Origin: Paracoccus marinaquae
GTDB taxonomy: Bacteria; Pseudomonadota; Alphaproteobacteria; Rhodobacterales; Rhodobacteraceae
Direction: 5' to 3'
Assembly: GCF_018860165.1 (NCBI RefSeq)
Contig: NZ_JAHKNG010000005.1
Span: 90,697-154,696, forward strand
Length of the DNA: 64,000 nucleotides
In this document: positions 47,674-57,446 of the stretch, piece by piece
How the letters are laid out: each line of letters begins with the position of its first letter
Position numbering within the stretch: the first letter of the stretch is position 1
Made by a program: the position numbers and the translations under genes
The notes under the pieces: model-generated
Databases searched by the model: none
The model's input: only the letters and a program-made list of their open reading frames with translations
What the model was told of the DNA's origin: nothing

Positions 47674-48270
47674 CTATTCGACGATCGTCACCTTGGCCAT
47701 GTAATCGGGTGCATCGACCGCGCCATTGGCGGCCGCATCGCCCTTCTTGATGCTGTTCAGCACCTCCCAGCCCTCGATCAACTGGCCGACGACGGTATAT
47801 TGCCCGTCGAGATAGGTCGCCGGGGCGAGATCGATGAAGAACTGGCTGTTGGCGCTGTTCGGGTTCTGCGCCCGGGCCATGCCGACGGTGCCGGGCTGGA
47901 ACGACACGTCGCTGAACTCGGCCGGCAGGTCGGGCTTGTCCGAACCGCCCATGCCGGCCATCGAGGTGTCGCCGCCCTGCTTGCCATACTGAACATCGCC
48001 GGTCTGGGCCATGAAGTCGGCGATCACGCGATGGAAGACCACCCCGTCATAGGCACCGGCCTTCGTCAGCTCGACCAGGCGCTCGACATGGCCGGGGGCC
48101 TTGTCGGCCAGCAGATCCAGCGTGATCGTGCCCTTGGAATTGCCCGCGGCATCGGCGATCTCGATCACCATGTTGGGACCGGGACCATCCGTGTTCTGGG
48201 GTGCGGGAACCTGCGCCAGCGCGGTGCCGGCGGTCAGCGCAAGGGCCGGGATGATCGCCAGGCTACGCAT
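47674..48270 (-). CDS. Periplasmic cyclophilin-type peptidyl-prolyl isomerase
   Basis: A 198-residue cyclophilin with signal peptide MRSLAIIPALALTAGTALA. The catalytic core is GVVFHRVIADFMAQTGD, followed by GTVGMARAQNPNSANSQFFI and YTVVGQLIEGWEVLNSI. It catalyses proline isomerisation during folding of exported proteins. Its start overlaps the end of the cytoplasmic cyclophilin gene by eight bases, so the two are co-translated. Confidence 0.94.
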   Translation of the reverse strand: MRSLAIIPALALTAGTALAQVPAPQNTDGPGPNMVIEIADAAGNSKGTITLDLLADKAPGHVERLVELTKAGAYDGVVFHRVIADFMAQTGDVQYGKQGGDTSMAGMGGSDKPDLPAEFSDVSFQPGTVGMARAQNPNSANSQFFIDLAPATYLDGQYTVVGQLIEGWEVLNSIKKGDAAANGAVDAPDYMAKVTIVE

Positions 48271-48769
48271 CGGCCGCCACCTTGACCGAGATCATCCGGT
48301 CCGGGCTTGCGGGCGGCTCGCCGCGCTGGATCCGGTCGACATGCTCCATCCCCTCGATGACCCGGCCATAGACCGTGTACTGGCCGTTCAGGAAATGGTT
48401 GTCCTTGAAGTTGATGAAGAACTGGCTGTTGGCGCTGTTCGGGTTCTGCGACCGTGCCGCCCCCAGCGTGCCGCGGTCATGCGGCAGCTTCGAGAACTCG
48501 GCCGGCAGATCCGGCAGGGCGGACCCTCCGGTGCCGGCGCGGCCCGGATTGTAGTCCTTTTCCATATTGGCATGCTCGACATCGCCGGTCTGGGCCATGA
48601 AGCCGTCGATGACGCGGTGGAAGGCGACATTGTCGTATTTCCCGGCACGGGCCAGTTCCTTCATCCGCTCGGCATGTTTCGGCGCGACATCCGGCAGCAG
48701 TTCGATGAGGACGGCACCGTCCTTCAGCTCGATGATGATGGTGTTCTCGGGGTCCTTGATCTCGGCCAT
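48263..48769 (-). CDS. Cytoplasmic cyclophilin-type peptidyl-prolyl isomerase
   Basis: A 168-residue single-domain cyclophilin without signal peptide. It has NVAFHRVIDGFMAQTGD, GTLGAARSQNPNSANSQFFI and YTVYGRVIEGMEHVDRIQRG. The ATG at 48769 has AAGGAGGG upstream. Paired with the exported paralogue downstream, it gives one isomerase to each compartment from one operon, a common arrangement in Rhodobacterales. Confidence 0.95.
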   Translation of the reverse strand: MAEIKDPENTIIIELKDGAVLIELLPDVAPKHAERMKELARAGKYDNVAFHRVIDGFMAQTGDVEHANMEKDYNPGRAGTGGSALPDLPAEFSKLPHDRGTLGAARSQNPNSANSQFFINFKDNHFLNGQYTVYGRVIEGMEHVDRIQRGEPPASPDRMISVKVAADA

Positions 48770-48942
48770 GCGGCCCTCCTTTACCACGTTCGCCGCCCGG
48801 TCTAGGGCTTCGCGCGGCCGAGGGCAACGCGCAACACCGTGACGGGCGGATCAGGCGCGCGTCAGACCTTGGCAAGAGTTGACGAGGCCCGCGCCATAAG
48901 GGACAAGCCATGTCAACGCCTTACTGCCCGAAAGGATGCGCC

Positions 48943-50136
48943 ATGGCCAAGTTCCACACGATCGATGACATGAAGCTGAACGGGAAGGTCGTTCTGACCC
49001 GCGTCGACCTGAACGTGCCGGTCGAGGATGGCCGCGTGACCGACGCCACCCGGATCGAGAAGATCGTGCCGACGGTGAAGGACATCCAGGCCAAGGGCGG
49101 CATCCCGGTGCTGCTGGCGCATTTCGACCGGCCCAAGGGCAGGCGCGTGGACAGCATGAGCCTGCGGCAGATTCTGCCGGCGCTGGAAGCCGCACTGGGG
49201 CAGTCGGTGGCTTTCGCGGATGACTGCATCGGGGGGCCGGCCAAGCACCTCGTCGCGGAACTGAAGCCGGGCGATGTGGCGTTGCTGGAAAACACCCGCT
49301 TCCACGAGGGCGAGGAAAGAAACGACCCGACCTTCGCCGCCTCGATGGCGGCGCTCGGCGGCGCCTATATCAACGACGCCTTCTCGGCCGCGCATCGCGC
49401 CCATGCCTCGACCGAGGGGCTGGCACGGCTGCTGCCGGCCGGGGCCGGGCGGCTGATGGAGGCCGAGTTGAAGGCACTGGACGCGGCACTTGGCGATCCG
49501 CAGCGGCCGGTGATGGCGGTGGTCGGCGGGGCCAAGGTCTCGACCAAGCTGGATCTGCTGGCGAACCTGCTTGAGAAGGTCGATCATTTGGTGATCGGCG
49601 GCGGCATGGCCAATACCTTCCTCGTGGCGAAGGGGATCGAGGTCGGCACGTCGCTGGCCGAGCGCGAGATGGCCGATACCGCCCGCGCGATCCTCGCAAA
49701 GGCCGCGCGTGACGGCTGCGTGATTCACCTGCCGCTGGATATCGTGGTGGCGCGGGAATTCAAGGCCGGGGCCGACAGCGAGGTGCTGCCGGTGGATCGC
49801 TGCCCGGTCGATGCGATGATCCTCGATGCCGGGCCCGAGACGGTCGAGGCGCTGCGCGCGGCGATGGGGCAATGCCGGACGCTGGTCTGGAACGGCCCGC
49901 TCGGGGCGTTCGAGATCGAACCCTTCGACCGTGCGACCAACGCCGCCGCCCGGGCCGCGGCGGATCTGACCCGCGCCGGCAGGTTGGTTTCGGTCGCCGG
50001 TGGCGGCGACACGGTCGCGGCACTGAACAAGGCGGGCGTGGTCGGGGATTTCAGCTTCATCTCGACCGCCGGCGGTGCCTTCCTCGAATGGATGGAGGGC
50101 AAGGAACTGCCGGGCGTGGCGGCGCTGCGGGTCTGA
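48943..50136 (+). CDS. pgk: Phosphoglycerate kinase
   Basis: A 397-residue glycolytic and gluconeogenic kinase converting 1,3-bisphosphoglycerate and ADP to 3-phosphoglycerate and ATP. Motifs are [65 protein letters not shown] and [12 protein letters not shown] near the C-terminus. The ATG at 48943 has AAAGGATG upstream; the GTG/ATG starts further up are not supported. It is followed by a strong hairpin. Confidence 0.98.
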   Translation: MAKFHTIDDMKLNGKVVLTRVDLNVPVEDGRVTDATRIEKIVPTVKDIQAKGGIPVLLAHFDRPKGRRVDSMSLRQILPALEAALGQSVAFADDCIGGPAKHLVAELKPGDVALLENTRFHEGEERNDPTFAASMAALGGAYINDAFSAAHRAHASTEGLARLLPAGAGRLMEAELKALDAALGDPQRPVMAVVGGAKVSTKLDLLANLLEKVDHLVIGGGMANTFLVAKGIEVGTSLAEREMADTARAILAKAARDGCVIHLPLDIVVAREFKAGADSEVLPVDRCPVDAMILDAGPETVEALRAAMGQCRTLVWNGPLGAFEIEPFDRATNAAARAAADLTRAGRLVSVAGGGDTVAALNKAGVVGDFSFISTAGGAFLEWMEGKELPGVAALRV

Positions 50137-50165
50137 GCGGCACCGCCGCACCGGCACAGAAGGAA

Positions 50166-50191
50166 GAAGGGGCGGCAGTTGCCGCCCCTTC
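50166..50191. terminator. Hairpin between convergent pgk and hypothetical gene
   Basis: A perfect 12-base stem GAAGGGGCGGCA/TGCCGCCCCTTC with a two-base spacer lies between convergent genes and can act for both strands. The T-run is poor. Confidence 0.7.
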
Positions 50192-50223
50192 GTGTTGACA
50201 TGGCATCTGCCCGCGGGCGGTCG

Positions 50224-50766
50224 CTACCAACCGCCAAAGAGCCAGCCAAGCAGACCGCCAGACCCCGAACCACCGTTGCCGGTGCCTCCGGTCTGCGGGC
50301 CGCCGCCGCCTTCGGGCGCAGTGCCATTGCCGGACTCGGATCCGCCTGCGCCAGCCTCCGTCTGCCCGGTCTGGCTGCCGCCGGGGGCACCATTGTCGCC
50401 GGCCTCGATCGCGGGCTCACCCGCGCCGGCCTCGGTCGGTTCGGCCCCGTTGCCGGCCGGGGGGCTGATCGCGGCTTCGCCACCCGAGCCTTCGGCCGGG
50501 GCGGTTTCCGGCGATGACCCGGGCCGACCCGTCGCCTCCTCGTAGTCGGTGACGCGCGCAAGCCAGTTGCGATAGTCCTGCATCGCCGCATCGGCCGGTT
50601 TCGACTGGATCGTCGCAGGCCAGTTGCTTGATGCCGGCTCGCCGGCGGCGGTGATCGGGCGCAGGAAGACGCTGCGCTGATCCGCCCCGATCTCGGTGCC
50701 CACGGCTGGGGAGTTGAGACCGAACAGTGGCAGCTGATACTGCGCGAGGGATGTATTCATGAACAT
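50224..50766 (-). CDS. Hypothetical low-complexity protein with CtrA-type box upstream
   Basis: A 180-residue protein not recognised by domain. Residues 1-85 are of normal complexity (MFMNTSLAQYQLPLFGLNSP; QDYRNWLARVTDYEEATGRP). Residues 85-170 are Gly/Ala/Glu/Pro-rich and probably disordered and acidic, and the end is aromatic (GLLGWLFGGW). There is no signal peptide. The ribosome-binding site AAAGGAGGTCTC is close to ideal, suggesting strong translation. A TTAA-N7-TTAA CtrA-type box lies 72-86 bases upstream of the start. A surface, flagellar or gene-transfer-related role would fit CtrA control but is speculation. Confidence 0.78.
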   Translation of the reverse strand: MFMNTSLAQYQLPLFGLNSPAVGTEIGADQRSVFLRPITAAGEPASSNWPATIQSKPADAAMQDYRNWLARVTDYEEATGRPGSSPETAPAEGSGGEAAISPPAGNGAEPTEAGAGEPAIEAGDNGAPGGSQTGQTEAGAGGSESGNGTAPEGGGGPQTGGTGNGGSGSGGLLGWLFGGW

Positions 50767-50837
50767 GAGACCTCCTTTCGGCTGACCCTCACATTCAGCT
50801 ATGCCGATAAGAAGGGCCGCAGGCGACTCGCGAATGG

Positions 50838-50852
50838 TTAAGGTTTTATTAA
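50838..50852. promoter_or_regulatory. CtrA-type box
   Basis: TTAA-GGTTTTA-TTAA matches the CtrA consensus TTAA-N7-TTAA exactly; on the minus strand it reads TTAATAAAACCTTAACC, including the extended TTAACC. It lies between the divergent hypothetical gene (start 50766) and aldolase gene (start 50971). Confidence 0.6.
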
Positions 50853-50970
50853 TTCATCTTCGGAACAGACGGGTTGCCGCAGTCGCGGGACCATTCTGTT
50901 AGCGTCATCAGCGTTGCCACCGGGGTGGCGCATGCTATGCAGCCGGCAATCACCAGAGGAGATTATTTCC

Positions 50971-51897
50971 ATGCAGATGACCGATACGGTGCGGCGGATC
51001 CTGGCCAATTACGAGGGCGAGACCCCGGGGGTGAAGGCGCAGCTGGCGCGAATGCTGATGACCGGCAAGCTGGCCGGCACCGGCAAGATGATCATCCTGC
51101 CCGTCGATCAGGGTTTCGAGCATGGCCCGGCGCGGTCCTTCGCCCCCAATCCGGCCGGCTACGACCCGCATTACCACTATCAGCTGGCGATCGACGCCGG
51201 GCTGAACGCCTATGCCGCGCCCTTGGGGATGATCGAGGCGGGCGCCGACACCTTCGCGGGCCAGATCCCGACGATCCTCAAGGTGAACTCGGCCAATTCG
51301 CTGATGTCGGAGACAGCGGGCAAGAATCAGGCGGTGACGGCCAGCGTGGATGACGCGCTGCGGCTGGGTTGTGCCGCCATCGGCTTTACCGTCTATCCGG
51401 GCTCGGACATGGCACTCGACATGTTCGAAGAGATCGTCGAGATGCGCAAGGAAGCCGCCGCCAAGGGCGTGGCCACCGTGATCTGGTCCTATCCGCGCGG
51501 CGAGGCGATTTCCAAGGATGGCGAGACAGCCATCGACATCGCCGCCTATGCCGCCCAGATCGCGGCGCTGATCGGCGCACATATCATCAAGATCAAGCTG
51601 TCCACCGACCATCTGATGCTGCCCGAGGCCAAGAAGGTCTACGAGGACAAGAAGATCGACATCGCCACGCAGGCGAAACGTGTCGAGCACTGCATGCAGG
51701 CGGCCTTCAACGGGCGCCGCATCGTGGTCTTCTCGGGCGGCGCGGCCAAGGGTGCCGACGCGGTCTATGACGACGCCCGCGCGATCCGCGACGGCGGCGG
51801 CAATGGCTCGATCATCGGTCGCAACAGCTTCCAGCGCTCGCGCGAGGATGCGCTGGAAATGCTGCAGAAGCTGGTCGATATCTACAAGGGCGCCTGA
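50971..51897 (+). CDS. fbaB: Class I fructose-bisphosphate aldolase, DhnA/FbaB type
   Basis: A 308-residue archaeal-type class I aldolase. It has MIILPVDQGFEHGPARSF near the N-terminus, FTVYPGSDMALDMFEE, VIWSYPRGEAISKDGETA and HIIKIKLSTDHLMLPEA with a candidate Schiff-base lysine. It also has RIVVFSGGAAKGADAVYDDA and the phosphate-binding GNGSIIGRNSFQR. It cleaves fructose-1,6-bisphosphate in glycolysis and runs in reverse in gluconeogenesis. AGAGGAG lies upstream of the ATG at 50971; the ATG at 50977 is an alternative. Confidence 0.94.
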   Translation: MQMTDTVRRILANYEGETPGVKAQLARMLMTGKLAGTGKMIILPVDQGFEHGPARSFAPNPAGYDPHYHYQLAIDAGLNAYAAPLGMIEAGADTFAGQIPTILKVNSANSLMSETAGKNQAVTASVDDALRLGCAAIGFTVYPGSDMALDMFEEIVEMRKEAAAKGVATVIWSYPRGEAISKDGETAIDIAAYAAQIAALIGAHIIKIKLSTDHLMLPEAKKVYEDKKIDIATQAKRVEHCMQAAFNGRRIVVFSGGAAKGADAVYDDARAIRDGGGNGSIIGRNSFQRSREDALEMLQKLVDIYKGA

Positions 51898-51937
51898 TCC
51901 AATCCGGCAGCGGCGCTGCCTGTGGCGGCGCGGGATC

Positions 51938-51963
51938 AAAGGGGGCGTTCGCGCCCCCTTTTT
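51938..51963 (+). terminator. Rho-independent terminator of the aldolase gene
   Basis: Stem GGGGGCG/CGCCCCC with a TTCG tetraloop (51941-51958) is followed by TTTTT, 40 bases after the stop codon. Confidence 0.9.
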
Positions 51964-52100
51964 CGCCTGCGGAGAAGGCGACGCCCCCTTGCGAAGGCCC
52001 TGCGGCATCGCGGAAGGTCGCATTCGGTGCCCGGGGCGACGCTTTGTGATCCGCCTCGCGGCGCGGGCCGGCTAAGCCTGTAGCCAAGCGCGAGGAAACC

Positions 52101-54128
52101 ATGGCCGACGATCCCCTTGTCATCTTCACCCCTTCGGGCAAGCGCGGACGGGTTCCCGCCGGAACCCCGGTTCTGGAGGCGGCGCGGCGGCTGGGCGTGG
52201 ATCTGGATTCGGTCTGCGGCGGCCGCGGCATCTGTTCCAAATGCCAGGTCGTGCCGGGGCAGGGGGCATTCCCCAAGCATGGCGTGACCGTGGGCGAAGG
52301 GGCGCTGTCCGAATTCAACGAGGTCGAGGCGCGCTATGACCGGATCCGCGGGCTGAAACCGGGGCGGCGGCTGGGCTGTCAGGCGCGCGTCCTTGCGGAT
52401 ATGGTGATCGACGTTCCGCCCGAGAGCCAGCTTCACCGCCAGGTGATCCGCAAATCCGCGATCGAGCGGGTGATGGAGATGGACCCGGCCGTGCGCCCCT
52501 TCTATGTCGAGGTGACCGAACCCGCGCTGGACGACCCGACCGGCGATTTCCAGCGGCTGGCCGCCGCCCTTGCCGGGCAATGGCGGATCGAGGGCCTGCA
52601 GGCCGATCTGCCGGTGCTGGCCCGCCTTCAGCCGATCCTGCGCAAGGCCGGCTGGAAGGTGACGGCCGTCCTGCGCGATGACGGGCGCGCGCCGCCCTTG
52701 CTGATCGACCTGCTACCCGGGCTGCTGGAGGGGCCGCTTTACGGTCTGGCCATCGACCTCGGTTCGACCACGATCGCCGGGCATCTGGTGGCGCTGGATG
52801 ACGGGCATGTTCTGGCCTCGTCGGGGCTGATGAACCCGCAGATCCGCTTTGGCGAGGACCTGATGAGCCGGGTCAGCTATGGCATGATGAACCCGGGCGG
52901 CGCGGCCGAGATGACCGCCGCCGTCCGCGCCGGGCTGGGCGACCTGGCGCGGGCCCTGGCCGATGAGGCGGGCGTGGCGGCGGGCCTGATCGTCGAGGCG
53001 GTGATCGTCTGCAATCCGGTCATGCATCATCTGCTGCTGGGGATCGACCCGGTCGAACTGGGTCAGGCCCCCTTCGCGCCGGCCAGCTCGGACGCGCTGA
53101 CGGTGCGCGCGGCGGATCTGGGTCTGGAGATTGCCGGTTCCGCGCGCGCCTATCTTCTTCCGATCATCGCCGGGCATGTCGGGGCGGATGCGGCCGCGGT
53201 GGTCCTGTCCGAGCAGCCGCAGCAATCGGACAAGCCGGTCCTGATCGTCGATGTGGGCACCAATGCCGAGATCATTCTGGGCGACAGGAGCCGGGTTCTG
53301 GCCTGTTCATCGCCGACCGGCCCCGCCTTCGAGGGCGCCCAGATCAGCAGCGGCCAGCGCGCCGCACCAGGTGCGATCGAGCGGCTGCGGATCGACCCCG
53401 AGACGAAGGAGCCCCGCTTTCGCATCATCGGCGTCGATGCGTGGTCCGACGAGCCGGGCTTCGATGCGGCCGCCGCGGCGGTCGGCATCAGCGGCATCTG
53501 CGGATCGGGAATCATCGAGGCGGTGGCCGAGATGCGCATCGCCGGGCTGGTCGATGCCGGCGGGCTGATCGGATCGGCGGAACAGACCGGGACCGCGCGC
53601 TGCATTCCGCAGGGGCGGACCCATTCCTATGTCATCCATGACGGACGGGACACGGGTGGGCCGCTGATCGCCGTCACCCAGGGCGATATCCGCGCGATCC
53701 AGCTGGCGAAATCGGCGCTTTATGCCGGGGCGAGGCTGCTGATGGACGAATTCGGCATCGACCGGGTTGACCGGGTGGTGCTGGCCGGGGCTTTCGGGGC
53801 GCATATCTCGCCCCTGCACGCGCTGGTTCTGGGGATGATTCCGGATTGTGCGCCCGATCATGTGACCAGCGCCGGCAATGCCGCGGGGACCGGCGCGCGT
53901 ATCGCGCTGTGTTCCCGGGCGGCGCGGGGCGAGATCGAGGCCGAGGTCCGCCGCATCACCCGCGTCGAGACCGCCATAGCCCCACGGTTCCAGGAGCATT
54001 TCGTGGCGGCGAATGCCATTCCCCATGCCATCGATCCCTTCCCGTCGCTGGCCGCGGTGGTCACGCTTCCGGGGATCCGTTTCAACGCCGGTGCCGAGGG
54101 CGACCGGCCCCGCCGGCGGCGGCGCTAG
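52101..54128 (+). CDS. RACE-family ASKHA protein (reductive activator of corrinoid enzymes), orphan
   Basis: A 675-residue protein with an N-terminal 2Fe-2S ferredoxin domain (Cys 39, 45, 48 and 93: CX5CX2CX44C) and a C-terminal ASKHA ATPase (DUF4445-type). The ATPase has YGLAIDLGSTTIAGHLVAL, LIVDVGTNAEIILG, CSSPTGPAFEGAQISSG, GISGICGSGIIEAVAEM and VVLAGAFGAHI. RACE proteins use ATP to drive electrons from the Fe-S centre to an oxidised corrinoid in methyltransferase systems. No methyltransferase or corrinoid protein is in the window, so the partner must be elsewhere. CGAGGAAACC precedes the ATG. Confidence 0.88.
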   Translation: MADDPLVIFTPSGKRGRVPAGTPVLEAARRLGVDLDSVCGGRGICSKCQVVPGQGAFPKHGVTVGEGALSEFNEVEARYDRIRGLKPGRRLGCQARVLADMVIDVPPESQLHRQVIRKSAIERVMEMDPAVRPFYVEVTEPALDDPTGDFQRLAAALAGQWRIEGLQADLPVLARLQPILRKAGWKVTAVLRDDGRAPPLLIDLLPGLLEGPLYGLAIDLGSTTIAGHLVALDDGHVLASSGLMNPQIRFGEDLMSRVSYGMMNPGGAAEMTAAVRAGLGDLARALADEAGVAAGLIVEAVIVCNPVMHHLLLGIDPVELGQAPFAPASSDALTVRAADLGLEIAGSARAYLLPIIAGHVGADAAAVVLSEQPQQSDKPVLIVDVGTNAEIILGDRSRVLACSSPTGPAFEGAQISSGQRAAPGAIERLRIDPETKEPRFRIIGVDAWSDEPGFDAAAAAVGISGICGSGIIEAVAEMRIAGLVDAGGLIGSAEQTGTARCIPQGRTHSYVIHDGRDTGGPLIAVTQGDIRAIQLAKSALYAGARLLMDEFGIDRVDRVVLAGAFGAHISPLHALVLGMIPDCAPDHVTSAGNAAGTGARIALCSRAARGEIEAEVRRITRVETAIAPRFQEHFVAANAIPHAIDPFPSLAAVVTLPGIRFNAGAEGDRPRRRRR

Positions 54129-54162
54129 CGGCACCTTCGGTCGGACCGGTCGCCGCAACGAA

Positions 54163-54188
54163 AAAGGGCGCCCCGTGGGGCGCCCTTT
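54163..54188. terminator. Bidirectional terminator between the RACE gene and groEL
   Basis: A perfect 12-base stem AAAGGGCGCCCC/GGGGCGCCCTTT with a two-base spacer, flanked by A-run and T-run, lies between the convergent genes. Confidence 0.88.
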
Positions 54189-54217
54189 CCCTGTCTGCCA
54201 AGGGGCAGGGGCGATGA

Positions 54218-55882
<1,665 letters not shown>

Positions 55883-55915
55883 TCAGTGAAGGTGCGTGTC
55901 GTGGGTGGCGGCCGA

Positions 55916-56203
55916 TCAGCCGATGATGCCCAGGATGTCGCTTTCCTTCATGATCAGCAGTTCCTCACCGTCGACGGTGACTTCGGTGCCCGACCATTTG
56001 CCGAACAGCACGCGGTCGCCGGCTTTCACCGCGGGGGGGATCAGCTCGCCCGAATCCTTGCGCGCGCCTTCGCCGACCGAGATGATCTCGCCTTCCGCGG
56101 GCTTTTCCTTGGCGCTGTCGGGGATGATCAGACCGCCCTTGGTCTTTTCTTCCGATTCGACGCGGCGGACCAGCACGCGGTCATGCAGCGGTTTGAATGC
56201 CAT
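55916..56203 (-). CDS. groES: Co-chaperonin GroES
   Basis: A 95-residue co-chaperonin. It has the N-terminus [20 protein letters not shown], the mobile-loop region [19 protein letters not shown] and [20 protein letters not shown]. It caps the GroEL ring. GGAG lies upstream of the ATG. It is the first gene of the groESL operon. Confidence 0.99.
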   Translation of the reverse strand: MAFKPLHDRVLVRRVESEEKTKGGLIIPDSAKEKPAEGEIISVGEGARKDSGELIPPAVKAGDRVLFGKWSGTEVTVDGEELLIMKESDILGIIG

Positions 56204-56240
56204 GAGAGAACACTCCGTGTTTCAGGTTACAGTGTCGTTG

Positions 56241-56267
56241 TTGGCACTCGATTGGTCTGAGTGCCAA
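56241..56267. promoter_or_regulatory. CIRCE element (HrcA operator)
   Basis: The arms TTGGCACTC and GAGTGCCAA are exact inverted repeats with a nine-base spacer, matching the CIRCE plan. They lie 38 bases upstream of the groES start. The usual TTAGCACTC has one change (A to G) compensated in the other arm. This indicates HrcA repression of groESL. Confidence 0.93.
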
Positions 56268-56402
56268 TGGCGCTGATCTAGGCAAGACGCGAGGCTCTGT
56301 CAACGATCCCGTGTGGAAAATCGTCGGGTGCTGGCTGCCCGCCGGGATCTGTGCAAGTTTCGGCCCGAAGCCGGGGCGGCCGCGCCCCGAAGGAGATGAA
56401 AG

Positions 56403-57425
56403 GTGATGCGGATGCGTCTCGGATCGGTTGTCGCGCTATTCTGGATCGGCCTTGCCCGGACGGTCGGGGCAGGCGAATGCGTCGGCACAAATCTTTTCGA
56501 GGCGATGCCGCCAGAGCGACTGGCCCGGATCGAGGCGGCCGTGGCGGATGTGCCCTATCATCGGGGCCTGCTGTGGCGCGCGACGAAGGGCGATCAGGCG
56601 ATCACGCTTGTCGGCACCTATCACTTCGGCGATCCGCGCCATCAGCCGCTGCTTGACCGGCTGGCGCAGCCGCTGGCCGAGGGGGCGGCGCTCTATGTCG
56701 AGGCGGGACCCGAGGAGGAGGCCCGCCTGACCCGCGCGCTGACCGAAAACCCCGACCTGATGGTCAATGCCACGGGCCCGACCCTGCCCGAGCGGCTGAC
56801 GGCCGAGGAATGGTCGGCCCTGTCCAGCGCCATGTCGGAGCGCGGCACGCCCGCCGTCATCACCGCGAAGCTGCGGCCATGGTATGTGGCGATGATGCTG
56901 GGCATTTCGCCCTGCATGATGGAAGGCCTCGAGGCCGGCGACCCCGGGGGGTTGGATTTCCTGCTGGTCGACCGGGCCGAGGCGCTGGATGTCCCGATCC
57001 GGGCGCTGGAGCCCTGGGACACGATTTTCACCCTCTTCGACGAGATGACCCCGGGGCAGGAGATCGACATGATCCGCGCCTCGCTGCCGGCGGCCTCCTA
57101 TGCCGATGACTATGCGGTCACGCTGACCGAATCCTATTTCGAGGGCGATGTCTGGAAGATCTGGGAATTCGGGCGGTTCGATGCCTATGCGAATTCCGGC
57201 CTCGACACAGCCACGGTGGACGAGCAGATGCGTCTGGCCCAGACCCAACTGATGGACCGGCGCAACCAGAGCTGGATCGCGCCGCTGACCGAAGGGGCCA
57301 GGTCGGCCGCCGCGCGTGGCAAGGGCATCGTCGCGGGCTTCGGCGCGTTGCATCTGCCGGGCGAGAAGGGGGTGCTGCGGCTGCTTGAACGGCAGGGCTG
57401 GACGATCGAACGGCTGGACGGCTGA
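56403..57425 (+). CDS. TraB/GumN-family protein, exported
   Basis: A 340-residue protein with a signal peptide (LGSVVALFWIGLARTVGAGE) and a TraB/GumN domain. The two signature motifs are TLVGTYHFGDPRH near the N-terminus and GFGALHLPGEKGVLRLLERQG at the end. These motifs resemble the Tiki/TraB putative metalloprotease site. The start is GTG 56403 or ATG 56406; AGGAG lies seven to ten bases upstream. Bacterial function is largely unknown. It is convergent with the Kef-type antiporter gene. Confidence 0.87.
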   Translation: MMRMRLGSVVALFWIGLARTVGAGECVGTNLFEAMPPERLARIEAAVADVPYHRGLLWRATKGDQAITLVGTYHFGDPRHQPLLDRLAQPLAEGAALYVEAGPEEEARLTRALTENPDLMVNATGPTLPERLTAEEWSALSSAMSERGTPAVITAKLRPWYVAMMLGISPCMMEGLEAGDPGGLDFLLVDRAEALDVPIRALEPWDTIFTLFDEMTPGQEIDMIRASLPAASYADDYAVTLTESYFEGDVWKIWEFGRFDAYANSGLDTATVDEQMRLAQTQLMDRRNQSWIAPLTEGARSAAARGKGIVAGFGALHLPGEKGVLRLLERQGWTIERLDG

Positions 57426-57446
57426 CCCGCCGCCTGCGGCATCGGT

